This document shows positions 18,674 through 28,246 of a DNA stretch of 64,000 bases, one piece after another (position 1 is the first letter of the stretch; each line of letters starts with the position of its first letter). The stretch is from Sediminibacter sp. Hel_I_10. Lineage in GTDB: Bacteria > Bacteroidota > Bacteroidia > Flavobacteriales > Flavobacteriaceae. Location of the stretch: the NCBI RefSeq assembly GCF_000688335.1, contig NZ_JHZX01000001.1:186001-250000 (forward strand), given 5' to 3'. Under the pieces are notes generated by a model. That model saw only the letters and a program-made list of their open reading frames with translations, had not been told where the DNA came from and did not search any database. The position numbers and the translations under genes are program-made.

Positions 18674-21100
18674 ATGAAAATTTCATATAACTGGCTCAAG
18701 CAGTTCTTAAAAACCGATTGGACGGCAGAAAAAACTGGCGAACTCTTAACCGATTTAGGATTAGAGATTGAAGGCATTGACACCTATCAATCTGTAAAAG
18801 GCGGATTAGAAGGAATTGTTGTTGGAGAGGTCTTGACCTGTAACCAACATAGCAATGCCGACCGTTTAAAAGTAACCACTGTAGACATTGGTCAAGACAC
18901 CCCATTACAAATTGTATGTGGCGCGCCCAATGTTGCCAAAGGACAGAAGGTACCGGTTGCCACTATTGGCACGACTTTATATACTGCGGAAGGTGAAGCT
19001 TGGACCATTAAAAAAGGTAAGATTAGAGGAGAGGAAAGTCACGGAATGATTTGCGCTGAAGATGAACTTGGATTGGGCAAATCCCATGACGGGATTATGG
19101 TTTTAGATGCAAATATTAAAGTAGGTACTCCAGCTGCAGAACTCTTCGAGATAGAAAATGACAAGATTTTTGAAATCGGACTTACGCCTAATCGGGCTGA
19201 TGCCATGAGTCATTTTGGAGTCGCACGTGATCTTAGAGCGGGTCTAATACAAGAAGATATTAAAACCGAATTCATAACCCCTTCGGTAAGTGCATTTCAC
19301 GTCGAAAACAGAACGCTAAAAATTGACATCGATGTTAAAAATAACACTTTGGCCCCGAGGTATTGTGGCCTTACCATTTCTGGCATTAAAGTAACAGACT
19401 CCCCAAAATGGTTACAAAACCGATTGAAGGCCATTGGCTTGACACCAAAAAATAATGTTGTAGACGTTACTAATTATGTGTTGCATGAATTAGGGCAACC
19501 ATTGCACGCTTTTGATGCTAATAAAATTTCAGGTAATAAAGTCATTGTAAAAACTCTTCCAGAAGGAACAGTTTTTGAAACTCTAGATGGTGTTGAACGA
19601 AAGTTGAGTGCAGAAGATCTCATGATCTGTGATGCAGAAAAACCAATGTGCATAGCAGGTGTTTTTGGAGGTGCTTATTCTGGCGTGACCGAACATACCA
19701 CGAGTATCTTTTTAGAGAGTGCTTTCTTTAATCCCGTGAGCATTAGAAAAACAGCTAAAAGACATGCCCTTAATACAGATGCGTCATTTAGATTTGAGCG
19801 CGGTATTGATCCAAATATTACTGAATATGCTTTAAAAAGAGCAGCATTACTCATTCAGGAAATAGCCGGAGGTGATGTTACCAGTGATTTAATGGATTTC
19901 TACCCTAAGAAAATTGAAGATTTCCAAGTTCGTGTAAGTTTTGAGAATGCTAAAAAGTTAATTGGCGAAGATCTTCCGAAGGAAACCATTAAGAGCATTT
20001 TGACCTCCCTAGAAATCAAAATCAACAACGTTACCGAAACCGGATTAGGCCTTACCGTCCCTGCCTATAGAAACGATGTGCAACGTGAAGCCGATGTTAT
20101 AGAGGAAATCCTTAGAGTTTATGGTTACAATAATATCAAGACCACTGAAAAACTCAATGCTTCCATATCTAATACCTCAAGATTTGAGGATTTTAAATTG
20201 CAGAATATTATAGGAAATCAATTGGCCTCTCAAGGTTTTTTTGAAATTCTTTCCAACTCGTTGACGACTCCTAAGTACATAGCGCTAACCGAAGATCTTA
20301 AGGATGACCATAGCGTAGAGATGCTAAATCCTTTGAGTAACGATCTTAGCGTGATGCGACAAAGTTTATTATTCTCAGGATTAGAAGCTGTGAGACATAA
20401 TTTAAACCGTAAACGACAAGATCTCAAATTATTTGAGTTTGGTAAAACATACCATAATTACAGTGAAAGCCGAGAAGAATTTAAGCATCTTTCTCTGTTT
20501 TTAACCGGTAACAAAACCCAAAGACGTTGGAACAGTTCTGAAACAAAGAGTGATTTCTTTTATATGAAAGGCGTCGTAAATGCGATATTGAGCCGTTTGG
20601 GAATCACTGGTCACAGGGTCTCTGCTATTGATAAGGATTTCTTTTCAGAAGGTATTTGCTTGTCTTTAGGCAAAGAACGTTTAGTAGAATTTGGCCTTGT
20701 GAGCAAGCGTGTTTTAAAACATTTTGATATTGATCAAGAGGTTTTATTTGCCGATTTTAATTGGGATAATATCATAAAGTTAGTTAGACATCACAATGTG
20801 ATGTTTAAGGATATCCCTAAATATCCAGAAGTAAGACGTGATTTTGCATTATTAATTAATGACGCGGTTTCTTTTGGAGATATTGATCACATTGCGTCTC
20901 AAACTGAAAAAAGATTATTGATTGACGTCGATCTTTTTGATGTATACCAAGGCAAAAATCTTCCTAAAGGCAAGAAAAGTTATGCTGTAAGTTTTGTGTT
21001 TCAAGATGAACAAAAGACAATGACGGATAAGCAGGTCGATAAAATAATGAACAAGTTGCAAGCTAATTTTGAGAAAGAACTTGGTGCTGAATTACGCTAA
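18674..21100 (+). CDS. pheT: Phenylalanine--tRNA ligase beta subunit
   Basis: An 808-residue protein. An N-terminal tRNA-binding OB domain (GLEGIVVGEVLTCNQHSNADRLKV), the B3/B4 editing region (HELGQPLHAFDANKI), B5 and the catalytic-like core follow. A C-terminal FDX-ACB anticodon-binding domain (PKYPEVRRDFALLI...FQDEQKTMTDKQV) closes the protein. With PheS it forms the alpha2-beta2 enzyme charging tRNA-Phe. PheS is not adjacent. Confidence 0.96.
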   Translation: MKISYNWLKQFLKTDWTAEKTGELLTDLGLEIEGIDTYQSVKGGLEGIVVGEVLTCNQHSNADRLKVTTVDIGQDTPLQIVCGAPNVAKGQKVPVATIGTTLYTAEGEAWTIKKGKIRGEESHGMICAEDELGLGKSHDGIMVLDANIKVGTPAAELFEIENDKIFEIGLTPNRADAMSHFGVARDLRAGLIQEDIKTEFITPSVSAFHVENRTLKIDIDVKNNTLAPRYCGLTISGIKVTDSPKWLQNRLKAIGLTPKNNVVDVTNYVLHELGQPLHAFDANKISGNKVIVKTLPEGTVFETLDGVERKLSAEDLMICDAEKPMCIAGVFGGAYSGVTEHTTSIFLESAFFNPVSIRKTAKRHALNTDASFRFERGIDPNITEYALKRAALLIQEIAGGDVTSDLMDFYPKKIEDFQVRVSFENAKKLIGEDLPKETIKSILTSLEIKINNVTETGLGLTVPAYRNDVQREADVIEEILRVYGYNNIKTTEKLNASISNTSRFEDFKLQNIIGNQLASQGFFEILSNSLTTPKYIALTEDLKDDHSVEMLNPLSNDLSVMRQSLLFSGLEAVRHNLNRKRQDLKLFEFGKTYHNYSESREEFKHLSLFLTGNKTQRRWNSSETKSDFFYMKGVVNAILSRLGITGHRVSAIDKDFFSEGICLSLGKERLVEFGLVSKRVLKHFDIDQEVLFADFNWDNIIKLVRHHNVMFKDIPKYPEVRRDFALLINDAVSFGDIDHIASQTEKRLLIDVDLFDVYQGKNLPKGKKSYAVSFVFQDEQKTMTDKQVDKIMNKLQANFEKELGAELR

Positions 21101-21956
21101 GCATTTGAAACTAGCATTTCTGCTTTTTGGGATCGCTCTTTTGTTTGGTCATCTACACATAACAGCGCAAAATTTAGATCCATCTAAGCCTAGTGATACG
21201 TCTTCATATTGGCAATTAATAAAATATGATGCCCAATACACCTTAAAAAGTGTTGGGCATGGATTTTCACGCCCTCTATATTGGAAAGGAAAAGATTATG
21301 CCAAAATGGGAATTTTATTTGCAGGTACCGCAGCTATGACCTTAGCAGATGATCCTGTTAGGGATTTTGTATCTAATGGTAAAAAAAATGTTCCTGAGGT
21401 ATTACGAGACTTCGGATGGTATTTTGGGAGCCCGCAAAATTACTTTTTGGCCAATGCTGGTCTTTATGGTTTTGGTGTGCTTACAAAAAACGAAAAAATC
21501 AGAAAAACCAGTGTGCTCATTATTAGTTCATCTATAACTACAGGCCTAATGCAAACCTTCTTGAAAAATGCTGTGGGGAGACAACGACCAAATGCCAATG
21601 ACGATAACTTAAATTTCTCGCCTTTTTCCAAGTCGGGTGCTTTCCATTCCTTTCCATCCGGACACACCGTACTCTCCATCACTATGGCACACGCTATTGC
21701 GAAACAGTTTGACAATATATGGATCAAAGCTGGGGTGTATGCCATTGGAGCCATACCACCAGCATCAAGATTGATCGATGACGCTCATTGGATCTCAGAC
21801 GTCGCCTTTAGCGCTGCCTTGAGCATTATAGTCGTGGATAGTATGGATAAGTTTCTATTCAATGAAAACGCTTATAGCTATCCCCAAAAAAAGAAATCCG
21901 TTTCATGGAATTTTTGTTTCGGAGCAAATACAATTGGTATCGTGGGAACATTTTAA
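21069..21956 (+). CDS. PAP2-family membrane phosphatase, start overlapping pheT
   Basis: About 295 residues. All three PAP2 catalytic motifs are present: K-x6-RP (KNAVGRQRP), PSGH (FPSGHT) and SR-x5-H-x3-D (SRLIDDAHWISD). An N-terminal signal or membrane segment (LAFLLFGIALLFGHLHITAQ) suggests a periplasmic or envelope location and lipid pyrophosphate or phosphate substrates. No ATG is available near the N-terminus. TTG at 21069 or 21081 and GTG at 21084 are the candidates, all inside the last codons of pheT, so translational coupling is likely. The exact start is uncertain. Confidence 0.85.
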   Translation: MRKNLVLNYAKHLKLAFLLFGIALLFGHLHITAQNLDPSKPSDTSSYWQLIKYDAQYTLKSVGHGFSRPLYWKGKDYAKMGILFAGTAAMTLADDPVRDFVSNGKKNVPEVLRDFGWYFGSPQNYFLANAGLYGFGVLTKNEKIRKTSVLIISSSITTGLMQTFLKNAVGRQRPNANDDNLNFSPFSKSGAFHSFPSGHTVLSITMAHAIAKQFDNIWIKAGVYAIGAIPPASRLIDDAHWISDVAFSAALSIIVVDSMDKFLFNENAYSYPQKKKSVSWNFCFGANTIGIVGTF

Positions 21957-22116
21957 GGATGATCTGCTATCAATCTAAAGCTTCTCACAAGTTCTTCATC
22001 TTATAATCTCTTTTCAATTCTGAATCCAGCTGTTAAACAATTGTAAAAATACAGCGATGAAGCAGGTTTAGAGATTAAATATATGTAATTTTAAACATCA
22101 ACTAAAAACTAAAATT

Positions 22117-22617
22117 ATGGCAACAATAACTCTAAAAGGTTCTGAAATTCACACGTCTGGTCAACTTCCTAAAAAAGGAACAAAAGCTCCAGATTTCAAA
22201 TTAACTTCAACTGATTTACAGGAAAAATCACTTTCAGATTTTTCTGGTCACAATCTCGTTTTAAACATTTTTCCTAGTGTAGATACTGGTGTTTGCGCAA
22301 CATCTGTTAGGGAATTTAATGAAAAAGCTAGTGGATTGGATAATACGAAAGTACTATGCATTTCTAGAGATTTACCCTTTGCACTAGATCGTTTTTGTGC
22401 TGCAGAGGGATTGGAAAATGTTGTAAATCTTTCCGATTTTAAAGATGGAAATTTCGGCAAATCTTATGGCGCGGCAATTACAGACAGTGCGTTTGAGGGG
22501 CTTCTCTCTAGGGCTGTAGTAGTTGTGAACCCTGATGGTGAAGTCATTTACACAGAGCAAGTTAGTGAAATTGCTGATGAACCAAATTATAAAGCTGCTT
22601 TGGATGCCTTAAACTAA
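22117..22617 (+). CDS. tpx: Thiol peroxidase (Tpx-type peroxiredoxin)
   Basis: A 166-residue 2-Cys peroxiredoxin. The peroxidatic Cys60 is in VDTGVCATSVREFN and the resolving Cys94 in DRFCAAEGLENV, matching the spacing of E. coli Tpx. It reduces hydrogen peroxide and alkyl hydroperoxides using thioredoxin. The stop codon shares one base with the dgkA start, so the two form an operon. Confidence 0.95.
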   Translation: MATITLKGSEIHTSGQLPKKGTKAPDFKLTSTDLQEKSLSDFSGHNLVLNIFPSVDTGVCATSVREFNEKASGLDNTKVLCISRDLPFALDRFCAAEGLENVVNLSDFKDGNFGKSYGAAITDSAFEGLLSRAVVVVNPDGEVIYTEQVSEIADEPNYKAALDALN

Positions 22618-22988
22618 TGGACAAGAAAAAAGAATCATTTCTTGTTAATAGATTAAAAAGTGTAGGCTATGCTTATAAAGGTGCGGTATACTTAATAAGA
22701 ACAGAGGCAAGCGCTAAAATTCAATTGGCTTTGGGCCTATTGGTTACGCTTGCTGGTTTCTATTTTAATATTTCTAGAACAGAATGGATTCTACAGGTAA
22801 TTTGCATCGGCATGGTCATTAGTCTAGAAGGCGTCAATACTGCTATTGAATATATAGCAGATTTTGTTCATCCCGATCTACATTCTAGCATAGGACGCAT
22901 CAAGGATATTGCCGCGGGAGCTGTCTTTATTGGAGCGGTTTCTGCATTTATTGTGGCGCTTATTATTTATATTCCGAAGCTACTATAA
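22617..22988 (+). CDS. dgkA: Diacylglycerol/undecaprenol kinase family protein
   Basis: A 123-residue integral membrane kinase with about three membrane helices. Conserved family residues are visible: RTEASAKIQLALGL and the active-site helix EGVNTAIEYIADF. It phosphorylates diacylglycerol or undecaprenol in the inner membrane; undecaprenol is more common in short DgkA homologues outside proteobacteria, so the substrate is open. Its start overlaps the tpx stop. Confidence 0.9.
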   Translation: MDKKKESFLVNRLKSVGYAYKGAVYLIRTEASAKIQLALGLLVTLAGFYFNISRTEWILQVICIGMVISLEGVNTAIEYIADFVHPDLHSSIGRIKDIAAGAVFIGAVSAFIVALIIYIPKLL

Positions 22989-23023
22989 ATACGATTTGAG
23001 TTAGGATAACCGTTAACAATTTG

Positions 23024-23031
23024 TACTTTTG
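23024..23031 (+). promoter_or_regulatory. -7 box upstream of ftsK
   Basis: TACTTTTG matches TAnnTTTG exactly. A TTTG lies at 22995-22998 with a 25-bp gap, slightly longer than usual. The leader to the ftsK ATG is about 105 bp. Confidence 0.45.
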
Positions 23032-23136
23032 CTTCATTGTGAACGTTGGTAAATTTGAAAAACAGTCTTACCTTTTCGTTCTCTAATTAGCATCTTAAAT
23101 TGATTATAAAGAGTTCCGTTTTTGCGGAAGGTTAGC

Positions 23137-25557
23137 ATGGCGAAACGAAAAACCAAATCCAAAAGCAAGTCAAAACCGTCTCCAAAGCTTAATAAATCAT
23201 TTCGAAAAATCGAAATGAAGTTGACAAGCCAGCAAAAGCTCATTTTTGGGAGCTTGTTGATTATCTTGGGTGTTTTGATGTTTATTGCTTTTTTATCTTA
23301 CTTATTTACGGGAGATGCAGACCAAAGCACCTTATCCCAATTAACTCAGCGTGAGGTTGAAGCCGAAAATTGGCTTAATAAATTGGGCGCTTGGGTAAGT
23401 GACATCTTTATCAATCAAGGATTTGGTGTATCCTCCTTTATATTCTCTGGCCTTTTATTTTTATCAGGAATTTATATCACTCTAGACATTCCTAAAACCC
23501 GTTTGACCCGTCATTGGATATGGGGAACACTCATTGCTATTTGGCTTTCTATTTTCTTCGGATTTTTTTCACACCGTTATGATATCCTAGGCGGAATCAT
23601 CGGTTTTGAAATGAACACTTTTTTAAAGGATTATATTGGTAAAATTGGAACGGTACTTTTACTGCTCTTTGTATTCATCATCTATTTGGCCATTCGATTT
23701 AAAGTTACGGGTCCTGCCATCGTACAATTTTTCAAAACTGCGAAATCAGATATAAAATCAGACCTTAATAACGACCGAGATGAAGATTCCGTTGTAGCTT
23801 TAGATAACGACCTTACTGCCGAAGCTGAAGATATTAAATCTGCCTTCGATCTTAATGCAGACGATTCTAAAAAACAACCTGAAAAGAAAATCGCTTCGGA
23901 AAAACCTTCAGAATCAAAAGTCACATTTGATGTTCCCGTTAAAGTTTCCGAAGTAAAAGAAGACGATACCGAATTGGATATTGAGATTGAAACTACCGAA
24001 GAGGAAGTTTCCGAAGAAGATAATCTTTCAAATAAACTGGTTGAAGATTTCGGACAGTTTGACCCTACCTTAGAGTTAAGCAAATTTCAGTTTCCGCCGT
24101 TGAACCTTTTGAAAAAATACGATACTGAGGGGATCACAATCAACCAAGAAGAACTTGAGGAAAATAAAAATAAAATTGTTGAGACCTTAAACAATTATAA
24201 AATTGGAATCTCTAGCATTAAAGCTACCATTGGCCCTACAGTAACCTTGTATGAAATTGTACCAGAGGCTGGAGTTCGTATTTCTAAAATTAAAAATCTT
24301 GAAGATGATATTGCGTTGTCGCTCTCAGCTTTAGGGATTAGAATTATTGCTCCTATTCCTGGTAAGGGCACCATTGGTATTGAAGTTCCCAATAAGAGTT
24401 CTACCATTGTATCCATGCGCTCTGTGATTGCCTCACAGAAATTTCAAAAAACCGATATGGAACTGCCTATTGCTTTTGGTAAAACCATTAGTAACGAAAC
24501 CTTTGTGGTAGATCTCGCCAAAATGCCACATATGCTTATGGCAGGTGCTACAGGTCAAGGAAAATCCGTCGGTTTAAATGCTGTGTTGACGTCCTTACTT
24601 TACAAAAAACATCCTGCGGAAGTTAAATTTGTTTTGGTAGATCCTAAAAAGGTGGAGCTTACGCTTTTTAATAAAATAGAACGCCATTATTTAGCAAAAC
24701 TTCCAGACAGTGAGGAAGCCATTATTACAGATAATACTAAGGTTATCAATACCTTGAACTCCTTGTGTATTGAAATGGACAATCGCTATGAGATGCTCAA
24801 AAATGCACTCTGTAGAAACATTAAGGAATATAATGTCAAATTTAAGGCACGGAAACTCAACCCTAACGACGGGCATCATTTTTTACCATATATTGTTTTG
24901 GTGGTTGATGAGTTTGCCGATTTAATTATGACCGCTGGTAAGGAGGTAGAAACGCCTATTGCTAGGTTAGCGCAGTTGGCACGTGCTATCGGAATACATT
25001 TGATTATTGCGACACAGCGCCCTTCTGTTAACGTGATCACAGGGATTATTAAAGCGAATTTCCCTGCGCGTATTGCATTTAGGGTGACTTCTAAAATAGA
25101 TTCGCGTACCATTTTAGACGGTTCTGGAGCCGATCAATTGATTGGTCGTGGAGACATGCTGTATACGCAAGGTAATGACATTACCAGGATTCAGTGTGCT
25201 TTTGTAGATACCCCTGAGGTTGAAAAAATCACGGAATTTATTGGTGGACAAAAAGCCTACCCAGATGCTTATCTTCTGCCAGAGTATGTAGGGGAAGAAG
25301 GTGGCACAACTCTTGATAATAACATTGATGACCGTGATAAATTGTTTAGAGAAGCTGCTGAAATCATTGTTACCGCACAACAGGGATCTGCCTCTTTACT
25401 ACAACGAAAATTAAAACTGGGCTACAACAGAGCCGGACGACTGATAGATCAGTTGGAAGCTGCTGGTATTGTCGGTGGATTTGAGGGCAGTAAAGCACGT
25501 CAGGTGTTGATTACAGATCTTGTTGCTCTAGATGAACTCTTATCTAATGAAGGTTAA
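23137..25557 (+). CDS. ftsK: DNA translocase FtsK/SpoIIIE
   Basis: An 806-residue protein. The ATG at 23137 is preferred over a TTG at 23122. A basic N-terminal stretch (MAKRKTKSKSKSK) precedes four membrane helices (residues about 35-190). An acidic linker of about 110 residues, rich in Glu/Asp and Ser, follows. The RecA-like motor carries Walker A GATGQGKS (about residue 468) and Walker B VLVVDEFADL. The C-terminal winged-helix gamma domain (LLQRKLKLGYNRAGRLIDQLE) recognises KOPS-like sequences. It pumps DNA at the division septum and activates XerCD. Confidence 0.96.
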   Translation: MAKRKTKSKSKSKPSPKLNKSFRKIEMKLTSQQKLIFGSLLIILGVLMFIAFLSYLFTGDADQSTLSQLTQREVEAENWLNKLGAWVSDIFINQGFGVSSFIFSGLLFLSGIYITLDIPKTRLTRHWIWGTLIAIWLSIFFGFFSHRYDILGGIIGFEMNTFLKDYIGKIGTVLLLLFVFIIYLAIRFKVTGPAIVQFFKTAKSDIKSDLNNDRDEDSVVALDNDLTAEAEDIKSAFDLNADDSKKQPEKKIASEKPSESKVTFDVPVKVSEVKEDDTELDIEIETTEEEVSEEDNLSNKLVEDFGQFDPTLELSKFQFPPLNLLKKYDTEGITINQEELEENKNKIVETLNNYKIGISSIKATIGPTVTLYEIVPEAGVRISKIKNLEDDIALSLSALGIRIIAPIPGKGTIGIEVPNKSSTIVSMRSVIASQKFQKTDMELPIAFGKTISNETFVVDLAKMPHMLMAGATGQGKSVGLNAVLTSLLYKKHPAEVKFVLVDPKKVELTLFNKIERHYLAKLPDSEEAIITDNTKVINTLNSLCIEMDNRYEMLKNALCRNIKEYNVKFKARKLNPNDGHHFLPYIVLVVDEFADLIMTAGKEVETPIARLAQLARAIGIHLIIATQRPSVNVITGIIKANFPARIAFRVTSKIDSRTILDGSGADQLIGRGDMLYTQGNDITRIQCAFVDTPEVEKITEFIGGQKAYPDAYLLPEYVGEEGGTTLDNNIDDRDKLFREAAEIIVTAQQGSASLLQRKLKLGYNRAGRLIDQLEAAGIVGGFEGSKARQVLITDLVALDELLSNEG

Positions 25558-25607
25558 AAAAAATAAAACAACATAAAATTTCCGCGAAAGCGAAACACAA
25601 AATAATC

Positions 25608-26249
25608 ATGAAAAAACTAAGTATACTTTTTACTCTTTTAGTAGGCACATTATCATTTGCACAAAATTCTGATAAAGCAGAAGCTTTATTAAATGACGTT
25701 TATAAAAAAGCAAAGTCTTATGACAATATTGCCATAGATTTTAAATATGTGCTCAATAATGCCAGTGAAAATATTAATCAAGAAACTCGTGGTGATGTCG
25801 CTATGCAAGGTGATAAATACCGTTTAAACATCTTAGGTGTGACCCGTATTTTTGATGGAAAAACCATGTATACCATTAGCCCAGAAGACGAGGAAGTTAC
25901 CATTTCATCAGATAATACTGAAGATGAAAACACCATTACCCCTAGTAAAATGTTGTCTTTTTACAAAGAAGGTTATTCTTATAAAATGGATATTGTTCAG
26001 GATGTAAGAGGTCGTAAAATACAGTATGTAAAATTGATTCCTATGGATAGCAACTCTGAAATCAAACACATTCTTTTAGGTATTGATGCCAATACAAAGC
26101 ATATCTACAATCTTATCGAAACTGGCAAAAATGGTACACAGACCACGCTTACTGTTAATTCTTTTAAAACGAACGAGCCTGTTTCAAAATCCTTATTTAC
26201 TTTTGACCAGAGTAAGTACAAGAATTATTACATCAACAAATTAGATTAA
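25608..26249 (+). CDS. LolA-like outer-membrane lipoprotein carrier protein
   Basis: A 213-residue periplasmic protein with a clear signal peptide (MKKLSILFTLLVGTLSFAQ). The body has the LolA-type beta structure, with IDFKYVLNN, a GDVAMQGDKYRL strand pair and IFDGKTMYTI. In Bacteroidota such LolA-like proteins regularly lie between ftsK and an LptF/G permease, as here. They are thought to carry lipoproteins or lipids across the periplasm. Confidence 0.85.
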   Translation: MKKLSILFTLLVGTLSFAQNSDKAEALLNDVYKKAKSYDNIAIDFKYVLNNASENINQETRGDVAMQGDKYRLNILGVTRIFDGKTMYTISPEDEEVTISSDNTEDENTITPSKMLSFYKEGYSYKMDIVQDVRGRKIQYVKLIPMDSNSEIKHILLGIDANTKHIYNLIETGKNGTQTTLTVNSFKTNEPVSKSLFTFDQSKYKNYYINKLD

Positions 26250-26342
26250 TACCTAATAAATCCCATTAATTAGTTGTTTGTAATGGCCTTAAATTTAAGC
26301 CAATAACTTAAAATAAAAATTCTCTCTTTTGCAGGGATTATA

Positions 26343-28214
26343 ATGAAAATACTAGATAGGTACATACTAACGACCTACCTAAAAACTTTTGTGAGCGTGT
26401 TTTTAATACTCATGTTCATTTTTGTTTTACAGGCCATTTGGTTATATATCGGCGATTTGGCAGGTAAGGATTTAGACAGCTTTGTGATTGTAAAATTATT
26501 GCTTTACATTACTCCCACCCTTATTCCATTAATTTTACCACTCACTATTTTATTGGTTTCTATCATGGTTTTTGGCTCATTTGCCGAGAATTATGAGTTC
26601 GCCGCCATGAAATCTACGGGCATCTCTTTACAGCGTGCCATGCGTAGTTTGAGTTTCTTTATTGTGTTTTTGGGTGTGGTGACCTTTATTTTTGCAAATA
26701 ACGTGATCCCTTGGGCCAATTATAATGTCTATAATCTTAGAAAGAATATTGCTAAAGTAAAACCCGCTTTGGCCATTTCTGAAGGTCAATTTAATGATAT
26801 TGGCAGTTACAATATTAAAGTTGAAAAGAAATCTGGCGAGAATGACGAGTTTTTAGAAACAGTGGTTATTCACGAAAAATCTGTTACCTCACCTACCAAC
26901 AGAAAAATAATAATTGCAAAACGTGGCGAACTAAAAAGTAGCGAAGATTCTAATATTTTACAATTGGTTCTCTACGAAGGCAACAGATACGAAGAGATTT
27001 TTAACCGTAAAAACCCAAAGCAAAACAGAAAAAAACCTCACGCCAAAAGTTATTTTGAAACCTATACCATCAACGTAGATATAGAAGGGCTTAATGAGGT
27101 TGATATTGATGACAAGAGCTATGATAACCGGTTTAACATGTTGGATGTTTCTGCTTTAAATTACACAATAGATAGTCTTTATCAGAAGAAAAGGGAACAT
27201 GAGCAAAACTTCTCAAACACCCTTTACCAGAGAACCTCTATCAATACACTAAAAACCAATATCTCACCTAAGAAAGACTCTTTGTATAAGGGAGAGATCA
27301 TTGAACTCTTTAATGATAGAACAAAAATTCAGCTCTTAAGTTTGGCCTCAAATACGGTGACAAGCACCAAGCAAATTATTTCGAGTAATAAATCTGGTTT
27401 TACCTTATCTACCAAATGGCTCAGTAAACACGTGATTTCACTTCATGAGAAATATGTGTTGGGGATAGCCTGTATTATTCTATTCTTTGTAGGTGCACCA
27501 TTAGGAGCATTAATTAGAAAAGGGGGAATTGGATTGCCATTGGTCATTGCCATTTTACTGTTTTTAACCTATCACTTCATTGGGATTTTTTCCAAAAATA
27601 GCTCGCAAGACGGTTCTTTTAGCCCTATACTCGCGACATGGCTCTCCACGGCCATAATGCTTCCTTTAAGTGTCTTTTTAACAACGCGAGCCACAAAAGA
27701 CAGAGGCCTTTTTGAATTTGACCACATTATTGAACCTATTAAAAAATTGTTCAATATCCGTTCTAAGAAGAAGCAAAAAAACAGGAGCGCTCTTGAATTG
27801 AAGCTTGATGAAGCCATTCTCAGCGATTTAGATATTATAGAAGATGATGCCGTAACGATTTCAAACACGGCGGCTTTTGAGAGCAAACATCAAGATTATA
27901 AATTCTATGCTAAAATGGCGTTGGTGTTTTACTATATCGCGATTCCGCTTCTTGTACTACATTTTGTATTCAAGAATAATAAATTTCCAGAGTTTGCAAG
28001 CTCATCGCTTCAACTTTGCATTATAGCCGCTCTTATTTTTATCATTTACTATGTAAAATCTACTTTTGATTTACATAAAATCTATACGTATATCGAAGAT
28101 AAAAAAGTGTCCAAAAGTCCGTTTTTGATCTTTTTAGGCATTCTTTTCTATCCGTTAGCCTTTTACTTAAGACGCAATAAAATCGCAGAGGACTTTTCTC
28201 TAGACCTCAAATAA
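26343..28214 (+). CDS. LptF/LptG-family permease
   Basis: A 623-residue YjgP/YjgQ-family inner-membrane protein. An N-terminal group of three membrane helices begins with MKILDRYILTTYLKTFVSVF, the usual opening of this family. A periplasmic region of about 200 residues and further helices (LGIACIILFFVGAPLGALIRKGG) follow. A C-terminal extension of about 170 residues, with about three more helices and a charged RSKKKQKNRS segment, is longer than in E. coli LptF/G. It is expected to act with LptB in lipopolysaccharide export. Confidence 0.9.
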   Translation: MKILDRYILTTYLKTFVSVFLILMFIFVLQAIWLYIGDLAGKDLDSFVIVKLLLYITPTLIPLILPLTILLVSIMVFGSFAENYEFAAMKSTGISLQRAMRSLSFFIVFLGVVTFIFANNVIPWANYNVYNLRKNIAKVKPALAISEGQFNDIGSYNIKVEKKSGENDEFLETVVIHEKSVTSPTNRKIIIAKRGELKSSEDSNILQLVLYEGNRYEEIFNRKNPKQNRKKPHAKSYFETYTINVDIEGLNEVDIDDKSYDNRFNMLDVSALNYTIDSLYQKKREHEQNFSNTLYQRTSINTLKTNISPKKDSLYKGEIIELFNDRTKIQLLSLASNTVTSTKQIISSNKSGFTLSTKWLSKHVISLHEKYVLGIACIILFFVGAPLGALIRKGGIGLPLVIAILLFLTYHFIGIFSKNSSQDGSFSPILATWLSTAIMLPLSVFLTTRATKDRGLFEFDHIIEPIKKLFNIRSKKKQKNRSALELKLDEAILSDLDIIEDDAVTISNTAAFESKHQDYKFYAKMALVFYYIAIPLLVLHFVFKNNKFPEFASSSLQLCIIAALIFIIYYVKSTFDLHKIYTYIEDKKVSKSPFLIFLGILFYPLAFYLRRNKIAEDFSLDLK

Positions 28215-28218
28215 GCCA

Positions 28219-28226
28219 TATCTTTG
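28219..28226 (+). promoter_or_regulatory. -7 box upstream of ribB
   Basis: TATCTTTG matches TAnnTTTG exactly and lies 20 bp before the ribB ATG, inside the 32-bp gap after the permease gene. No clear -33 box is seen. Confidence 0.4.
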
Positions 28227-28246
28227 CAATCTAAAATTTCTATTTT